From assembly GCA_002842495.1 (NCBI GenBank), contig PHDB01000004.1, positions 93,844-157,843 on the forward strand: DNA of 64,000 bases, in the 5' to 3' direction. Source of the DNA: Bacteroidetes bacterium HGW-Bacteroidetes-6. Its GTDB lineage: Bacteria; Bacteroidota; Bacteroidia; Bacteroidales; DTU049. Shown in pieces: positions 17,335 through 26,692 of this stretch (position 1 is the first letter of the stretch; each line of letters starts with the position of its first letter). Under the pieces are notes generated by a model. That model did not search any database. It was given only the letters and a program-made list of their open reading frames with translations, and was not told the DNA's origin. The position numbers were made by a program, and so were the translations under genes.

Positions 17335-20300
17335 AAATTTAAATACTTCATATCCAGCAATTCGTTGTAATTACTCCAGAAAAGTTGATTGGGTTTTTCC
17401 CCTTTTCGTTCCAGACTCAGTTCGGGTTTAATCCCATCAACAAAAAACATATCCACTTCACCTTTATGCTTTATAGGTTTTTTCCCACGATAAGTCAGGT
17501 CGAAAAAAGTGGAAACCAATTCGGCTGTTCGCGACGAAACGTTGATTTTCCCGGCAGCACCCATATCCTGTAACCGGCTGGCTGTATTAACTGTATCGCC
17601 CCAAATATCAAATGCAAATTTTCTTTTACCTACAACACCGGCTGTAAGCTCTCCGGAATTGATTCCAATCCTGAGCTTCCATATTTCGTTTTCCGGATGA
17701 TTAATCGTGAATCTTTCGAGAAACTGCTGCATCTCCATAGCTGCAAGAACTGCATCAACAGCATGGGTACGATTCCGTACAGGAATACCACCTGCACTCA
17801 TATGCGAATCGCCAATGGTTTTTATTTTTTCCAGCTTATTACGCGAACAAACATCATCAAAAAAAGCAAAAATCTCATCGAGCTTCGATACCAGTTCTTC
17901 GGGATCCATGGTTTCGGCAATCGCTGTAAAGCCGCAAAAATCGGTAAACAGTACTGTTACATTCTGATAAAACTCGGTTTGGCAATGCCCTGTAGCTTTT
18001 AGTTCTTCGGCAATACGTACCGGAAGAATATTGATAAGCAGTTTATCAGCTTTTTCCTTTTCAATTTCAATGGCTTTTTTTTGATTTTGAATTTCGAGTG
18101 TACGACTATGGACAATTTGCTCCAGACGAAGTTTTGCTTTAATCAGACGACGGTTGGCAAAAGTGATTGCAACAAAAATAATAAATACCGACACCAATAC
18201 ATACATAGCCCATGCCCACCAACGAATATACCACGGGCTGGGTACAAGAAAATGAAACCTTGCAGCTATTCCTTCGGTTCCAAACGGATTAATCGCTTTT
18301 ACACTAAACACATAATCGCCTGGTGGCAAATTGGTATATTCCTTATAGTTTTCAACCGATGGGTTCGACCAGTCGTCATCGTAGCCTTCCAGATAATATT
18401 GAAATCTGACCTGATTTTCATTGATGTAATAGCCCGCCGAAAAATCGAAACGGATACTACCTCCTGCAAACACAAACTCATTGTCGCCTTGTTGCAATGT
18501 GCTATCCGATTTATCGGTAAACAAACCGCTGTAAATTGGAGTGTTGTTGTGAGTTACTTTTTGAAGAATCGTTTGAAATTCGTCGTCGTATTGAGTCGTA
18601 TTGCTCACTACCCAACTAAAACGAAAAACTCCGTCGTCGCTGCCAAACCACACAACGCTATCCGATTCCGGCGAAATAGAATAAAACTCTATATCGGGAA
18701 ATGTTTGAAAAGGCTTACTTTCAAAAGTTCCACCCGCATTCTTGCTAATAAAATAATACAGGCTTTTTCGACCACTAAGTTTCGAATTTGTTTGAAACCA
18801 CATATTTCCCTTATCATCCGATTTTAGAATATTAATGAATTTTGATTGGCTGTAAAATTCAACAAATCGGGCATTGAACAATCGGGCCGAATAATCTCCA
18901 TCGGGATTCTGTACTATTTCGTAAAGTCCTGTCTGCGTGCCCACCAATAACTTTTCACCATACATAAAAACATAATATGCATCGCTTACAGGAAGGCCAT
19001 TTCGGGTATCGACCACATGCATATCAAACACAACTTTTGTTGAGTTATCGGAGAGAGGAACAGCTGAGAATACAAAGACACCATCGCGGGCAGTTCCAAT
19101 AAACAATTCGTTTTTAGCCGTCAAGGCAGCATTTACAACACGACTTTTCAAATCGGGGACCTGCGATACTTCCGGGTTCCGCAATCCTCCTGAAAAATCG
19201 AAAAATTCAATCTTCAACGGGCCTCCAGCATAAACACGCAAATTGTTATGGGGATCAACTTTTACATAATTGTAATTCCCTTCGTGGAGCATAGTTCCGT
19301 TGGCCGAACTATCGATGGCAAAAAGCCCGTCGGACGTTGCCGCCAGCAAAACACGTTTACCTCCAACCCAAGCCGTTTCCAAATCCCATGTCTGCGATTT
19401 AATTTGCTTAACCGGCTCAAACATATTCCCTTCTACCAATGCAGGATGATTGCTCTCGGCAAATACCCCCTGCCAGGTTGCAACAAATATTCTACCGCCA
19501 AAACGAATAATATCCAGCACACTTCCTTTCACTCCCTGATAATCGTTAAAACAAGTCAGTGGCGATTGCGTACTCACTTTACAAATACCATGATCGAGTG
19601 CTATCCACATGTTGTATTGCGCATCTTCGTACAAAAAATTATGTGTTTCGTTCATCACACCAGCCTCTCGTGATAAATGATACAGTATCTGAAAAGATGA
19701 ATCGGTAACCACAGTTCCATTTCGGACTGTGGCAAAAGCATAATTCCCATTCACAAGCCTGATGGCATCGTTGGCTTCGTTTTTTATTAAAAAATCATTA
19801 ATCGGAGAATATTTTTTCTGTAATGTTATTCCAACTGCATATGGATTACTAAAATCGAATTCGGCATATTGCAAGCCATTATTCCGATCGATAAATACAG
19901 CTGAATGATCGCTTTGCGGAATCATTCTCCGAATAATCATTTTGGAAGGAATTTCGCCGATGACCCGCAGCAATTTATTTCCACTCACTGTAGAAAAGCC
20001 TTTTTCAGGCTCATATAAAAAAAGTTTTTTATTAAACTCGAACATAAACGAACTTCGTTCAACAGGAATCGTGAATATTCGTTTATTTACAAGCCTGAAA
20101 ATATATGCCCCTGCTTTAAAATAAACCCCATCCTCCGTTTTATGGATAGCCACAATAAAGCCAAACTCCCGGTTGGCATTACTGATCAACGATGTAAGCG
20201 AAACGTAATGATAACCTTCTATATGATCGGGAAGCAAGCAACCTAACTCAGATTGAGCACCAACCCAAATCACATCGTTTTCGTCGCGCATAAAGCAAGT

Positions 20301-20546
20301 TGGAGTAGCATTGTTGTTTAACAGTATTTTCGACCAACTTCGACCATTGTAAATCATGATTCCATCACCGTTGGCAAAAAACAAAACGCCCTTCGAATTC
20401 GATGTTATCGACCAGTTCTGCGAATATCCTTTGTAATCGCTGGGGTGATAATTAGTCAAAAATGGCAATCCACCACGAAAAGTCTGAGCAGAAACCCCCG
20501 ACGCAAAAAAGCTGAAAATCAATATAATAAAAAATAATCTACGCAA
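17331..20546 (-). CDS. Membrane sensor adenylate/guanylate cyclase with propeller and Y_Y_Y domains
   Basis: 1071 residues. A signal peptide (MRRLFFIILIFSFFASGVSAQ) leads into two-component-type beta-propeller blades (about 30-680; NSKGVLFFANGDGIMIYNG, NMWIALDHGICK), a Y_Y_Y domain (about 690-765; DNEFVFAGGSIRFDFSAG, LPPGDYVFSVKAIN), one membrane helix (about 775-798), a short coiled coil and a class III cyclase domain (about 860-1045). Both metal aspartates are present (VLFTDFCGFT and KTIGDSHMS). The lysine in KIKTIGD and the aspartate in FDIWGDTVNTASR match ATP- rather than GTP-specific enzymes, so cAMP is the likely product. The periplasmic propeller should sense an extracellular cue. It overlaps the dehydrogenase (8 bases) and the HD gene (4 bases). 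Confidence 0.92.
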   Translation of the reverse strand: MRRLFFIILIFSFFASGVSAQTFRGGLPFLTNYHPSDYKGYSQNWSITSNSKGVLFFANGDGIMIYNGRSWSKILLNNNATPTCFMRDENDVIWVGAQSELGCLLPDHIEGYHYVSLTSLISNANREFGFIVAIHKTEDGVYFKAGAYIFRLVNKRIFTIPVERSSFMFEFNKKLFLYEPEKGFSTVSGNKLLRVIGEIPSKMIIRRMIPQSDHSAVFIDRNNGLQYAEFDFSNPYAVGITLQKKYSPINDFLIKNEANDAIRLVNGNYAFATVRNGTVVTDSSFQILYHLSREAGVMNETHNFLYEDAQYNMWIALDHGICKVSTQSPLTCFNDYQGVKGSVLDIIRFGGRIFVATWQGVFAESNHPALVEGNMFEPVKQIKSQTWDLETAWVGGKRVLLAATSDGLFAIDSSANGTMLHEGNYNYVKVDPHNNLRVYAGGPLKIEFFDFSGGLRNPEVSQVPDLKSRVVNAALTAKNELFIGTARDGVFVFSAVPLSDNSTKVVFDMHVVDTRNGLPVSDAYYVFMYGEKLLVGTQTGLYEIVQNPDGDYSARLFNARFVEFYSQSKFINILKSDDKGNMWFQTNSKLSGRKSLYYFISKNAGGTFESKPFQTFPDIEFYSISPESDSVVWFGSDDGVFRFSWVVSNTTQYDDEFQTILQKVTHNNTPIYSGLFTDKSDSTLQQGDNEFVFAGGSIRFDFSAGYYINENQVRFQYYLEGYDDDWSNPSVENYKEYTNLPPGDYVFSVKAINPFGTEGIAARFHFLVPSPWYIRWWAWAMYVLVSVFIIFVAITFANRRLIKAKLRLEQIVHSRTLEIQNQKKAIEIEKEKADKLLINILPVRIAEELKATGHCQTEFYQNVTVLFTDFCGFTAIAETMDPEELVSKLDEIFAFFDDVCSRNKLEKIKTIGDSHMSAGGIPVRNRTHAVDAVLAAMEMQQFLERFTINHPENEIWKLRIGINSGELTAGVVGKRKFAFDIWGDTVNTASRLQDMGAAGKINVSSRTAELVSTFFDLTYRGKKPIKHKGEVDMFFVDGIKPELSLERKGEKPNQLFWSNYNELLDMKYLNF

Positions 20547-21486
20547 CGATATTCTCCGGTTTTTGATTCAGCCAATTTACAATATTTTTCAACACTATAT
20601 CAAGTCGTCGTGTCAAAGCTTCTTCTGTGGCATACGCCGTGTGAGGAAGCAAAAACACATTAGGTGCATTCAGCAAGGGATGTGAAGCTTCGAGTGGTGG
20701 TTCGCTTTCAAAAATATCGACAGCTGCTCCGGCAATAACACTATTATGCAAAGCCTCAGCCAGATCGGCACTTACCACAACTGCTCCGCGTGCAGTATTG
20801 ATCAAAATTGCGCTTGATTTCATCATAGCAAGTTCTTTTGAGCCAATCAAAGCCTTTGTCGAATCATTCAACGGCACATGCAACGAAACAATATCACTCA
20901 TTTGCAACAAACCGCACAAGGGTTGTACCTCGTATTTACAGTCGTTGCCCAACGAATTGCGTTTGGCAACCACTATACGTGCCCCCATGGTTTCGAGATA
21001 TTCAGCCACTTTCTTTCCAATATTTCCAAAACCAACAATCCCAACCGTTTTTCCACTTATTTCGGAGCCAAGAAAACCTTCGCGCGAGCGGAGTTCGCCA
21101 ACAGCCTTGTTCATCTCAACCGTTTTACGAAGCACCGAGAGTATCATCAGCAGTGTTTGTTCGGCTACCGCAGTTGTTGAGTAGCCCGGAGCATTGGCAA
21201 CATTTATTCTGTTGGCCTTACAATAAACGAGATCAATATGATCGTAACCAGTGAAGGCAACAACAATAAATTTCAAATCTGGCAGCTGCTGCAATAAACC
21301 GGCTGCCATCGGGTATGTACTAACAACAACAATTCCGGCACCCCGAATCCTTTCCAGCATCTCCTTGTCATCGGAAGGAGCATTGTTATAAATCCCAACT
21401 TCGTGGCCAAGTTTTTCGAGCGAAGCCACAAAACTGGACATAGCTTCCTTATCAAGGATAATGGGTTCTGCAACAACAATTCTCAT
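20539..21486 (-). CDS. D-isomer-specific 2-hydroxyacid dehydrogenase
   Basis: About 315 residues from the start at 21486 (MRIVVAEP), chosen because that ATG overlaps the stop of the DnaJ-like gene (ATGA); the frame's first ATG at 21519 would run into it. The Rossmann motif is GKTVGIVGFGNIGKKVAEYL. Catalytic residues are the arginine in INTARGAVV, the glutamate in VDIFESEPPLEASHPL and the histidine in FLLPHTAYAT. The enzyme should reduce a 2-oxoacid to a D-2-hydroxyacid with NAD(P)H in the cytoplasm; substrate unknown (a glycerate, lactate or phosphoglycerate type are options). Third-from-last gene of the 22208-16744 operon. Confidence 0.9.
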   Translation of the reverse strand: MRIVVAEPIILDKEAMSSFVASLEKLGHEVGIYNNAPSDDKEMLERIRGAGIVVVSTYPMAAGLLQQLPDLKFIVVAFTGYDHIDLVYCKANRINVANAPGYSTTAVAEQTLLMILSVLRKTVEMNKAVGELRSREGFLGSEISGKTVGIVGFGNIGKKVAEYLETMGARIVVAKRNSLGNDCKYEVQPLCGLLQMSDIVSLHVPLNDSTKALIGSKELAMMKSSAILINTARGAVVVSADLAEALHNSVIAGAAVDIFESEPPLEASHPLLNAPNVFLLPHTAYATEEALTRRLDIVLKNIVNWLNQKPENIVA

Positions 21487-22208
21487 ACAATTTTTCTTTC
21501 CTCTTTGATTTGATTCCATGCGCGGTTAACAGCCTGGAATTTCTCGTTGGCCGATTTCATAACATCATCGCCTAAGTGAGCCACCTTGTCGGGATGATAT
21601 TTCATGGCCATCCGGCGATATGCTTTACGGATTTCATCGTTGGTGGCTGTAGGTTCAACTTCAAGTACTTTGTATGCCCAACCTGTATCGGGCACATGCA
21701 TAGACCGAATCGATTGAAAATCTTTTTCAGAAATTCCCAAATCGGCAGCCATCCTACGAAGCAAATTTTCTTCGGAAAGATGCAGTTCTTTATCGGCATA
21801 CGCCAACGCAAACAGAATATTAAGCAATTCGAGACGTGCCGGATGCTCCATATGGGTTCGAATCTGCAAACAAATATCCCGAACCGGAATATCTTTTTCC
21901 AGCAGTTCTTTGAGAACAGGTAGAATTTCGCGCGTGTACGATTCGCCAAACGAATTGCGGAAAATATTTTTAATAAAATCGAGTTCAACTTTTAAGTTTT
22001 TGCGGTCGGCTTTCATGACAGCAGCAAGCAATGCCAACATCGAAAGACGAAAATCAGCGCTGGTAGTAGGGCCGGCAACACCTTTCCCAAACGAAAATCC
22101 GGAACCAGCATCGAAAACCGATCCGAGAAAAAACCCAAACAAAGCTCCAAGCGGGCCACCAAAAGCCCATCCGAGAGCACCCCCAACCCATTTTCCTAAT
22201 TTTGCCAT
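21483..22208 (-). CDS. DjlA-like co-chaperone (TerB plus DnaJ domains)
   Basis: 241 residues. The N-terminus is a glycine-rich hydrophobic segment (GGALGWAFGGPLGALFGFFLGSVF), likely a membrane anchor or glycine-zipper. A TerB/DjlA helical domain follows (about 50-170; LLAAVMKADRKNLKVELDFI). The C-terminus is a J-domain (about 178-241) with the HPD motif in MKYHPDKVAHLG, which activates Hsp70. The architecture is that of DjlA. It is the first gene of an operon with the dehydrogenase, cyclase and HD genes, all joined by 4-8 base overlaps; a functional link to signalling is not obvious. Confidence 0.9.
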   Translation of the reverse strand: MAKLGKWVGGALGWAFGGPLGALFGFFLGSVFDAGSGFSFGKGVAGPTTSADFRLSMLALLAAVMKADRKNLKVELDFIKNIFRNSFGESYTREILPVLKELLEKDIPVRDICLQIRTHMEHPARLELLNILFALAYADKELHLSEENLLRRMAADLGISEKDFQSIRSMHVPDTGWAYKVLEVEPTATNDEIRKAYRRMAMKYHPDKVAHLGDDVMKSANEKFQAVNRAWNQIKEERKIV

Positions 22209-22229
22209 AGTGTTGTACTATATATCTGT

Positions 22230-22237
22230 CAAAAATA
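22230..22237 (-). promoter_or_regulatory. -7 promoter box of the DjlA-cyclase-HD operon
   Basis: TATTTTTG on the minus strand matches TAnnTTTG and lies 22 bases before the start at 22208. Confidence 0.45.
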
Positions 22238-22336
22238 GTTCAAATTTCCAAAAGAGAATTGAATGCGTTAAATTTTGAATCAAACTTACTTTTCTTTTGA
22301 TGGAGTTACAGTTGAGGATTTGTATGCAACGGGCTT

Positions 22337-22549
22337 TGAAATATTGATAATTATGGAATGGGCACGTATATTAAATATGGCCCCTTGCTTTCTATTTCCG
22401 ACTCCTATTCTGTATCTGGGAAAGTCCGCTACTACAGCAACACACTGCAAATTGACAAAGAAAAATTCACTGTCGTGCAGGTTCCAACCCTGAATGATTC
22501 TATCTGGACCATGCAGATTGAAGACATTGTGTACACAAAAAGAAATTAA
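22337..22549 (+). pseudogene. Truncated copy of the small lipoprotein gene at 43631
   Basis: The frame 22340-22549 reads GTYIKYGPLLSISD ... SGKVRYYSNTLQIDKEKF ... IWTMQIEDIVYTKRN, clearly homologous to the C-terminal 70 residues of the lipoprotein at 43631-43972 (GTYTKYALLTVSD ... SGKVRYYDNTLQIDKQKF ... IWSMQIESIVYVKQ). The signal peptide, lipobox and N-terminal half are missing, and an in-frame stop (22337-22339) lies just upstream of the homology. It has no visible ribosome site and is best read as a decayed 3' remnant. Confidence 0.8.
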
Positions 22550-22772
22550 TTTACTTGGCATTGTAGAAAAAACAATCAATGTAGAGCAACTAGCCGGATT
22601 TTGGATTTATGATTTATCTTTCAATATCAAAACGAAGCCGATTAAAAGAATCAGATACATAAAAGTCAACAATAATGTAAAATATTTGGATTTAATCCCT
22701 TGCAAAATCATTATTAACAATGCGTATTGAATATTTCGTTGACAAATATTCATTTCGTGTGGTTTTTTTTTA

Positions 22773-22780
22773 TAGTTTTG
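22773..22780 (+). promoter_or_regulatory. -7 promoter box of the actin-like gene
   Basis: TAGTTTTG matches TAnnTTTG and lies 16 bases before the ATG at 22797, after an AT-rich tract. Confidence 0.4.
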
Positions 22781-22796
22781 GACAAATTTTACCGCT

Positions 22797-23834
22797 ATGT
22801 TGAAAACATACACCATTCCAAGTGTAATTGAAGCCAACAGCTTTGAGCTGAATAAAGTTGCCCCCGATTTGCTTCACGGCTTACGAATTTTCGACGATAG
22901 AAGCCAGACTTTTCTGGTTGGAGACCTTTCGTTGTCCGAAGGCTCTGCTCCTCACAAAACTCTCAACAGCTCACCCGACGAAAACGACTATCGTTTGCTT
23001 TCCCGTGCCGGAATGCTCATAGCTTCGAAAGAAAACGACGGAGCCATGTATCTCACTACCGGATTTCCGTCGTTATCGTATCAGGTGTATCGCGACAAAG
23101 CAGTGAACTGGCTACAGAACAATCATGTTATTCGCTACGATTCATCCACTTTTGCCGATACCGGAGTAAGCGAACAGCATGTAAGTGTGGTAAAAACATT
23201 TGTCATTCCAGAACTCGCAGGATGCAATATTACCATCCGCGACAGTGAACCCAACGATAATAGCTCATTTTTCATTGTCAGCATGGGTTATGGCACATTC
23301 GAGGCGGCTTTGAGTACCGAAAGCGGGCTCATTCAACGCACCATGGTATCGGGTCCCGGACTCCGCTATGCAATTACTGGTGCAGCTAAAGAGCTCATGC
23401 GGACTCATTTTATTGGACTCAAAACCGAAAATCAATTCGATTACGGATTCCGCGAAGGCAAAATAGTTCTCAACCGTCAACTTATTTCGTTGCTCGAATT
23501 GCGCAAAAAAGCGCTTCATCAATATTATGCTCAGGTGATTTCTCCTTTATTGGCCAAATCGTTTACCGATGCCGATTTCTCGAAAGCCTCATCAATAGTA
23601 CTGCTTGGTGGTGGTGCTTTGTATGATGAAATTATTGAAGACTTCTCCAGCGAATTTTCGCAAATTCTGCCGGTGAAAGTATTCCCCGAGCCAACACTTG
23701 CTGCTGCAAAAGGGTATGCCATTCACAGTCGCAGAAATGCCGAAGGAGCCAACGTTAATGCTGTTGGTCTCGATATTGGAAATGCCAACACGGTTGTTTC
23801 TATACACAAAGAAGCTTCATATGGCGGATTCTGA
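22797..23834 (+). CDS. ParM/ALP-like actin-fold ATPase, apparently circularly permuted
   Basis: 345 residues. The protein begins at what is normally strand 3 of an actin-like protein: TIPSVIEA (6-13), FLVGDLSLSEG (39-49), a D-x-Y helix (DENDYRLLSRAGMLIAS), then TTGFPSLSYQVYRDKAVNWL. The phosphate-2 loop is SMGYGTFE (162-169), with serine where aspartate is usual. The adenosine motif is LLGGGALYDEII (269-280), followed by PEPTLAAAKGYAIHSRR, the usual end of ParM-like proteins. Only then comes the phosphate-1 motif GLDIGNANTVVSI (324-336), normally at the N-terminus. A good terminator follows. Role likely filament formation or segregation; no centromere or adaptor gene was recognised nearby. 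A plain annotation would be ParM/StbA family. Confidence 0.75.
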   Translation: MLKTYTIPSVIEANSFELNKVAPDLLHGLRIFDDRSQTFLVGDLSLSEGSAPHKTLNSSPDENDYRLLSRAGMLIASKENDGAMYLTTGFPSLSYQVYRDKAVNWLQNNHVIRYDSSTFADTGVSEQHVSVVKTFVIPELAGCNITIRDSEPNDNSSFFIVSMGYGTFEAALSTESGLIQRTMVSGPGLRYAITGAAKELMRTHFIGLKTENQFDYGFREGKIVLNRQLISLLELRKKALHQYYAQVISPLLAKSFTDADFSKASSIVLLGGGALYDEIIEDFSSEFSQILPVKVFPEPTLAAAKGYAIHSRRNAEGANVNAVGLDIGNANTVVSIHKEASYGGF

Positions 23835-23854
23835 TTGTCATTCTGAATTTTATT

Positions 23855-23886
23855 TAAAAGCACTTGGAATCCAAGTGCTTTTTTTT
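23855..23886 (+). terminator. Rho-independent terminator after the actin-like gene
   Basis: Stem AAGCACTTGGA/TCCAAGTGCTT with a two-base loop, followed by a T run, about 25 bases after the stop. Confidence 0.92.
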
Positions 23887-24001
23887 GACAATTAAGGCTG
23901 TTTAGGAAATCCAAAAGGGAATTTGCAGCCATTTCAGAGCGATTTTCTTCTCCATCAAAACGGCCGCTGAAGCAAGCAATTGTAACATCGGAATTTGCAG
24001 G

Positions 24002-24028
24002 TTTGTGTTCTGAATTTTACTACTTTTG
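24002..24028 (+). promoter_or_regulatory. Promoter of ddl (-33 TTTG, -7 TACTTTTG)
   Basis: TTTG at 24002-24005 and TACTTTTG at 24021-24028 are spaced as in the Bacteroidota consensus. The ATG at 24048 is 19 bases downstream. Confidence 0.6.
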
Positions 24029-24047
24029 ATACGTCAAATTCAAACAC

Positions 24048-25025
24048 ATGAAACTCAACATAGCTCTTCTCGCAGGTGGTTTTTCGGGCGAATCAGTCAT
24101 ATCGGTTCAAAGTGCAGCCGTTATTGCAAAAAATATTAACCGAGACAAATACAATGTCTTTCTTATTGAGGTGAACGAGCATAAATGGTTTTGGAAAGAC
24201 GGAAACAACGAAGTTGAAATCAATCGTCATCAATTCTCACTTCCTACTGAATCGGGCTCTGTTCGTTTCGATGCAGCTTTCATTATGATTCATGGTACAC
24301 CAGGCGAGAATGGTTTACTGCAGAGCTATTTTGAACTACTCGGCATTCCTCATACCACTTGCAGTGCTATGGTTTCGAATGTAACTTTCAACAAATACTA
24401 CACACTTCAGTTGGTAAAATCATTTGGAATTGAAACAAGCCGTAGTGTTTACTTCAACCGTAAAGAAACCGCCAATCCTTTCGAAGTAAGCAAAAATCTC
24501 AGTTTCCCAGTGTTTGTAAAACCCAACAGTGGCGGTTCCAGTATAGGCATGAGTAAAGTGAAAAATGCCAACGAACTTGAAGCTGCCATCGAAAAAGCGT
24601 TTCACGAAGACAATGAAGTACTTGTTGAAGAATTTACTTCGGGCGATGAACTTACGTGTGGTGTTATCCGTCACAGAGGAGAATTACAAGCTTTTCCGGT
24701 TACCTTGGTGCGCAGCAAAAAAGACTTTTTCGATTTCGAAGCCAAATACACACAAGGTATGGCCGATGAAATCACTCCAGCTCCGGTTGACAAACAACTC
24801 ACCGACGAAATAACTGCGGCATCGAAAATGCTTTACGAAAAACTTAATTGTAGTGGTGTTGTACGCTTCGACTTTATTCATAATGGCAAAAGACCCGTGT
24901 TTCTCGAAGTCAATACTGTTCCAGGCATGTCATCGGCCAGCATTGTACCACAACAAGCCCGGGCAGCAGGAATTTCGGAATCTGAATTGTACGACATGAT
25001 TATCGAAAATGCAATTAATCGTTGA
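24048..25025 (+). CDS. ddl: D-alanine--D-alanine ligase
   Basis: 325 residues, normal length for Ddl. The enzyme joins two D-alanines with ATP for peptidoglycan precursors in the cytoplasm. Visible features: N-terminal LLAGGFSGESVISVQSA (the E-x-x-S-x-x-S/A substrate pocket), IMIHGTPGENGLLQSYFELLGIPHTTC, ATP-grasp loop KPNSGGSSIGMSKV, VLVEEFTSGDELTCGVI, RFDFI and the metal/substrate loop FLEVNTVPGMSSASIVP. The central part KYTQGMADEITPAPV is typical. It is a single gene with its own promoter, not in a division cluster. The homologue of TGCxxxS (here TTCSAMVSNVTFNKYYTL) fits Bacteroidota Ddl. Confidence 0.95.
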   Translation: MKLNIALLAGGFSGESVISVQSAAVIAKNINRDKYNVFLIEVNEHKWFWKDGNNEVEINRHQFSLPTESGSVRFDAAFIMIHGTPGENGLLQSYFELLGIPHTTCSAMVSNVTFNKYYTLQLVKSFGIETSRSVYFNRKETANPFEVSKNLSFPVFVKPNSGGSSIGMSKVKNANELEAAIEKAFHEDNEVLVEEFTSGDELTCGVIRHRGELQAFPVTLVRSKKDFFDFEAKYTQGMADEITPAPVDKQLTDEITAASKMLYEKLNCSGVVRFDFIHNGKRPVFLEVNTVPGMSSASIVPQQARAAGISESELYDMIIENAINR

Positions 25026-25102
25026 ACTCTTTCGGACCGAGTCAGCTTGTTTTCTTAATGTGATTTTTGGCAGTTTGAACAGAAATACAGAATAAAAAAG
25101 CC

Positions 25103-26503
25103 TTATCTCATCAGCGTGATATTACCTGCTAATTCATACTTTTTACCATCACTGCCGGTGGCATTGATAACAAAATAATACACACCGTCGGCCGCAGGTT
25201 TGCCTGCCGAATTTCCATCCCATTGAACATCGGGTTTTTCTGTTTCAAACATCACATTTCCCCAACGATTGTAAATTTTGGTATTCCACTTTACTATATT
25301 CTGACTACTGGTCGTGAAAACATCGTTTTTAAGGTCACCATTGGGAGTAAACACGTTTGGCACATTGATAAACGAAGTATCAAGTGGAAAAACATCGAGG
25401 GCAACAATATTCAAACATGCTGTATCTTTACACCCATTTGCATTTTGTGTGTATAGACATGCCTGATAATTGCCAGAAGTAAGAAAGCTGTAATTAACAA
25501 GCGAAACACTATTGTATGGTATAGCATCAATTAGCCAGTTGCATTCAAGTGCCGGAGCAATGGTACTAAACTGCACAAGTAACGGAACAGGTCCCTGAGT
25601 TGGATTTGCTGTAATGGCTGCTGGGGTAACAGAATTCACCTGAATACTGAGCGAATCGACAGAAGTTGCATTACTCTGGTCGGTTACTGTTAAATATGCT
25701 TTATAGTTGCCTGCAACATGATAGCAAATATTACCCGGATATTGACTTCCCGACGAAGAAGGTGTTGCTCCGGGAAAATTCCATAGCCAAGAGGCAATGT
25801 TGCCAGACGATTGATCGGAAAAAGCGATACAATCTCCCGCACAGATATTTGTTGAAGATGCTGTAAACGCAGCATCGGGACCTGTAACGGTCGGTATTGT
25901 AATCTGAATATCGTCTACACAAAACGGAGGGTCGTTACCTATTGCATCGTTGTTGTTTTGCCACGAAAATCCAATACGGAGATTGCTTATATTTTCGCAG
26001 CTAACCGGCAATGCAATCGAATATTCGGACCACGACGACTGGGTGGCAAATTGCGTCGAAAACGACGTCCAGTTCGACCCTCCATCGGTACTATAGCGAA
26101 CTGTTCCATAGTCAACGCCAATTTGACCGCGGCTCTGATACCAGAATTTCAGTGTCATATTGCTCCATCCGGTTGTATTGATATTGGGCGAATACGAAAC
26201 GACATGAGTTGTAATTGCTGTAATTCCACCCGCATTGTACACGCTACCCGGACCTCCCATCACAGAACAGAAGCCATCGGAAGAGTTACAGGTAACATGA
26301 AGTAAATTCCCTCCCGAAGGCGAGGAACCCGTTGGTCCCAGTGTGTTTACAATCCAAATATTATGAGCTGCATCGTTACTGCCTTCGGTACTACTGATGG
26401 TCCAACCAGTGCCGCCCGTCGAAAAGTCTTCGGACCAAACAACCGTTTGCGAATAAGAAACAGAGAAGATTAGTAGTGCTGCGACAAATAAAATCGACCT
26501 CAT
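25103..26503 (-). CDS. Secreted PKD-domain protein with gliding-motility-type (type B) T9SS domain
   Basis: About 466 residues from 26503, where MRSILFVAALLIFSVSYSQ is a clear signal peptide; the earlier in-frame ATG at 26533 would hide it. A jelly-roll/choice-of-anchor-like domain (about 22-205; VVWSEDFSTGGTGWT, LKFWYQS, LRIGFSWQNNND) precedes a PKD domain (about 215-295; IAFSDQSSGNIASWLWNFPG, YHVAGNYKAYLTVTD) and a second Ig-like stretch. The C-terminus is the gliding motility-associated CTD (NVFTPNGDLKNDVF ... WNTKIYNRWGNVMFE ... DGVYYFVINATG ... GNITLMR). It is exported through the type IX system and is probably soluble or loosely attached. Ligand unknown. Confidence 0.9.
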   Translation of the reverse strand: MRSILFVAALLIFSVSYSQTVVWSEDFSTGGTGWTISSTEGSNDAAHNIWIVNTLGPTGSSPSGGNLLHVTCNSSDGFCSVMGGPGSVYNAGGITAITTHVVSYSPNINTTGWSNMTLKFWYQSRGQIGVDYGTVRYSTDGGSNWTSFSTQFATQSSWSEYSIALPVSCENISNLRIGFSWQNNNDAIGNDPPFCVDDIQITIPTVTGPDAAFTASSTNICAGDCIAFSDQSSGNIASWLWNFPGATPSSSGSQYPGNICYHVAGNYKAYLTVTDQSNATSVDSLSIQVNSVTPAAITANPTQGPVPLLVQFSTIAPALECNWLIDAIPYNSVSLVNYSFLTSGNYQACLYTQNANGCKDTACLNIVALDVFPLDTSFINVPNVFTPNGDLKNDVFTTSSQNIVKWNTKIYNRWGNVMFETEKPDVQWDGNSAGKPAADGVYYFVINATGSDGKKYELAGNITLMR

Positions 26504-26692
26504 AAACAATTTGTTTGAGCAAATATGACTCATTTTTTATTGAAAAGTTGAATTGCAATTGTACAAATTCATGAATCAGAACAATCGCACATTCAGCACA
26601 GCATGCTACATCCAGTCAAAATGTATCACAAACAAATCAAATTAAGAGACGAAAAGAACCTGCTCTATGAAAATTGTTGCACAAGAAACAGG

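Noticed and set aside
22275..22493. 72-codon plus-strand open frame starting at 22275
   Set aside because: Out of frame with the lipoprotein homology at 22340-22549; composition shows no coding signal.
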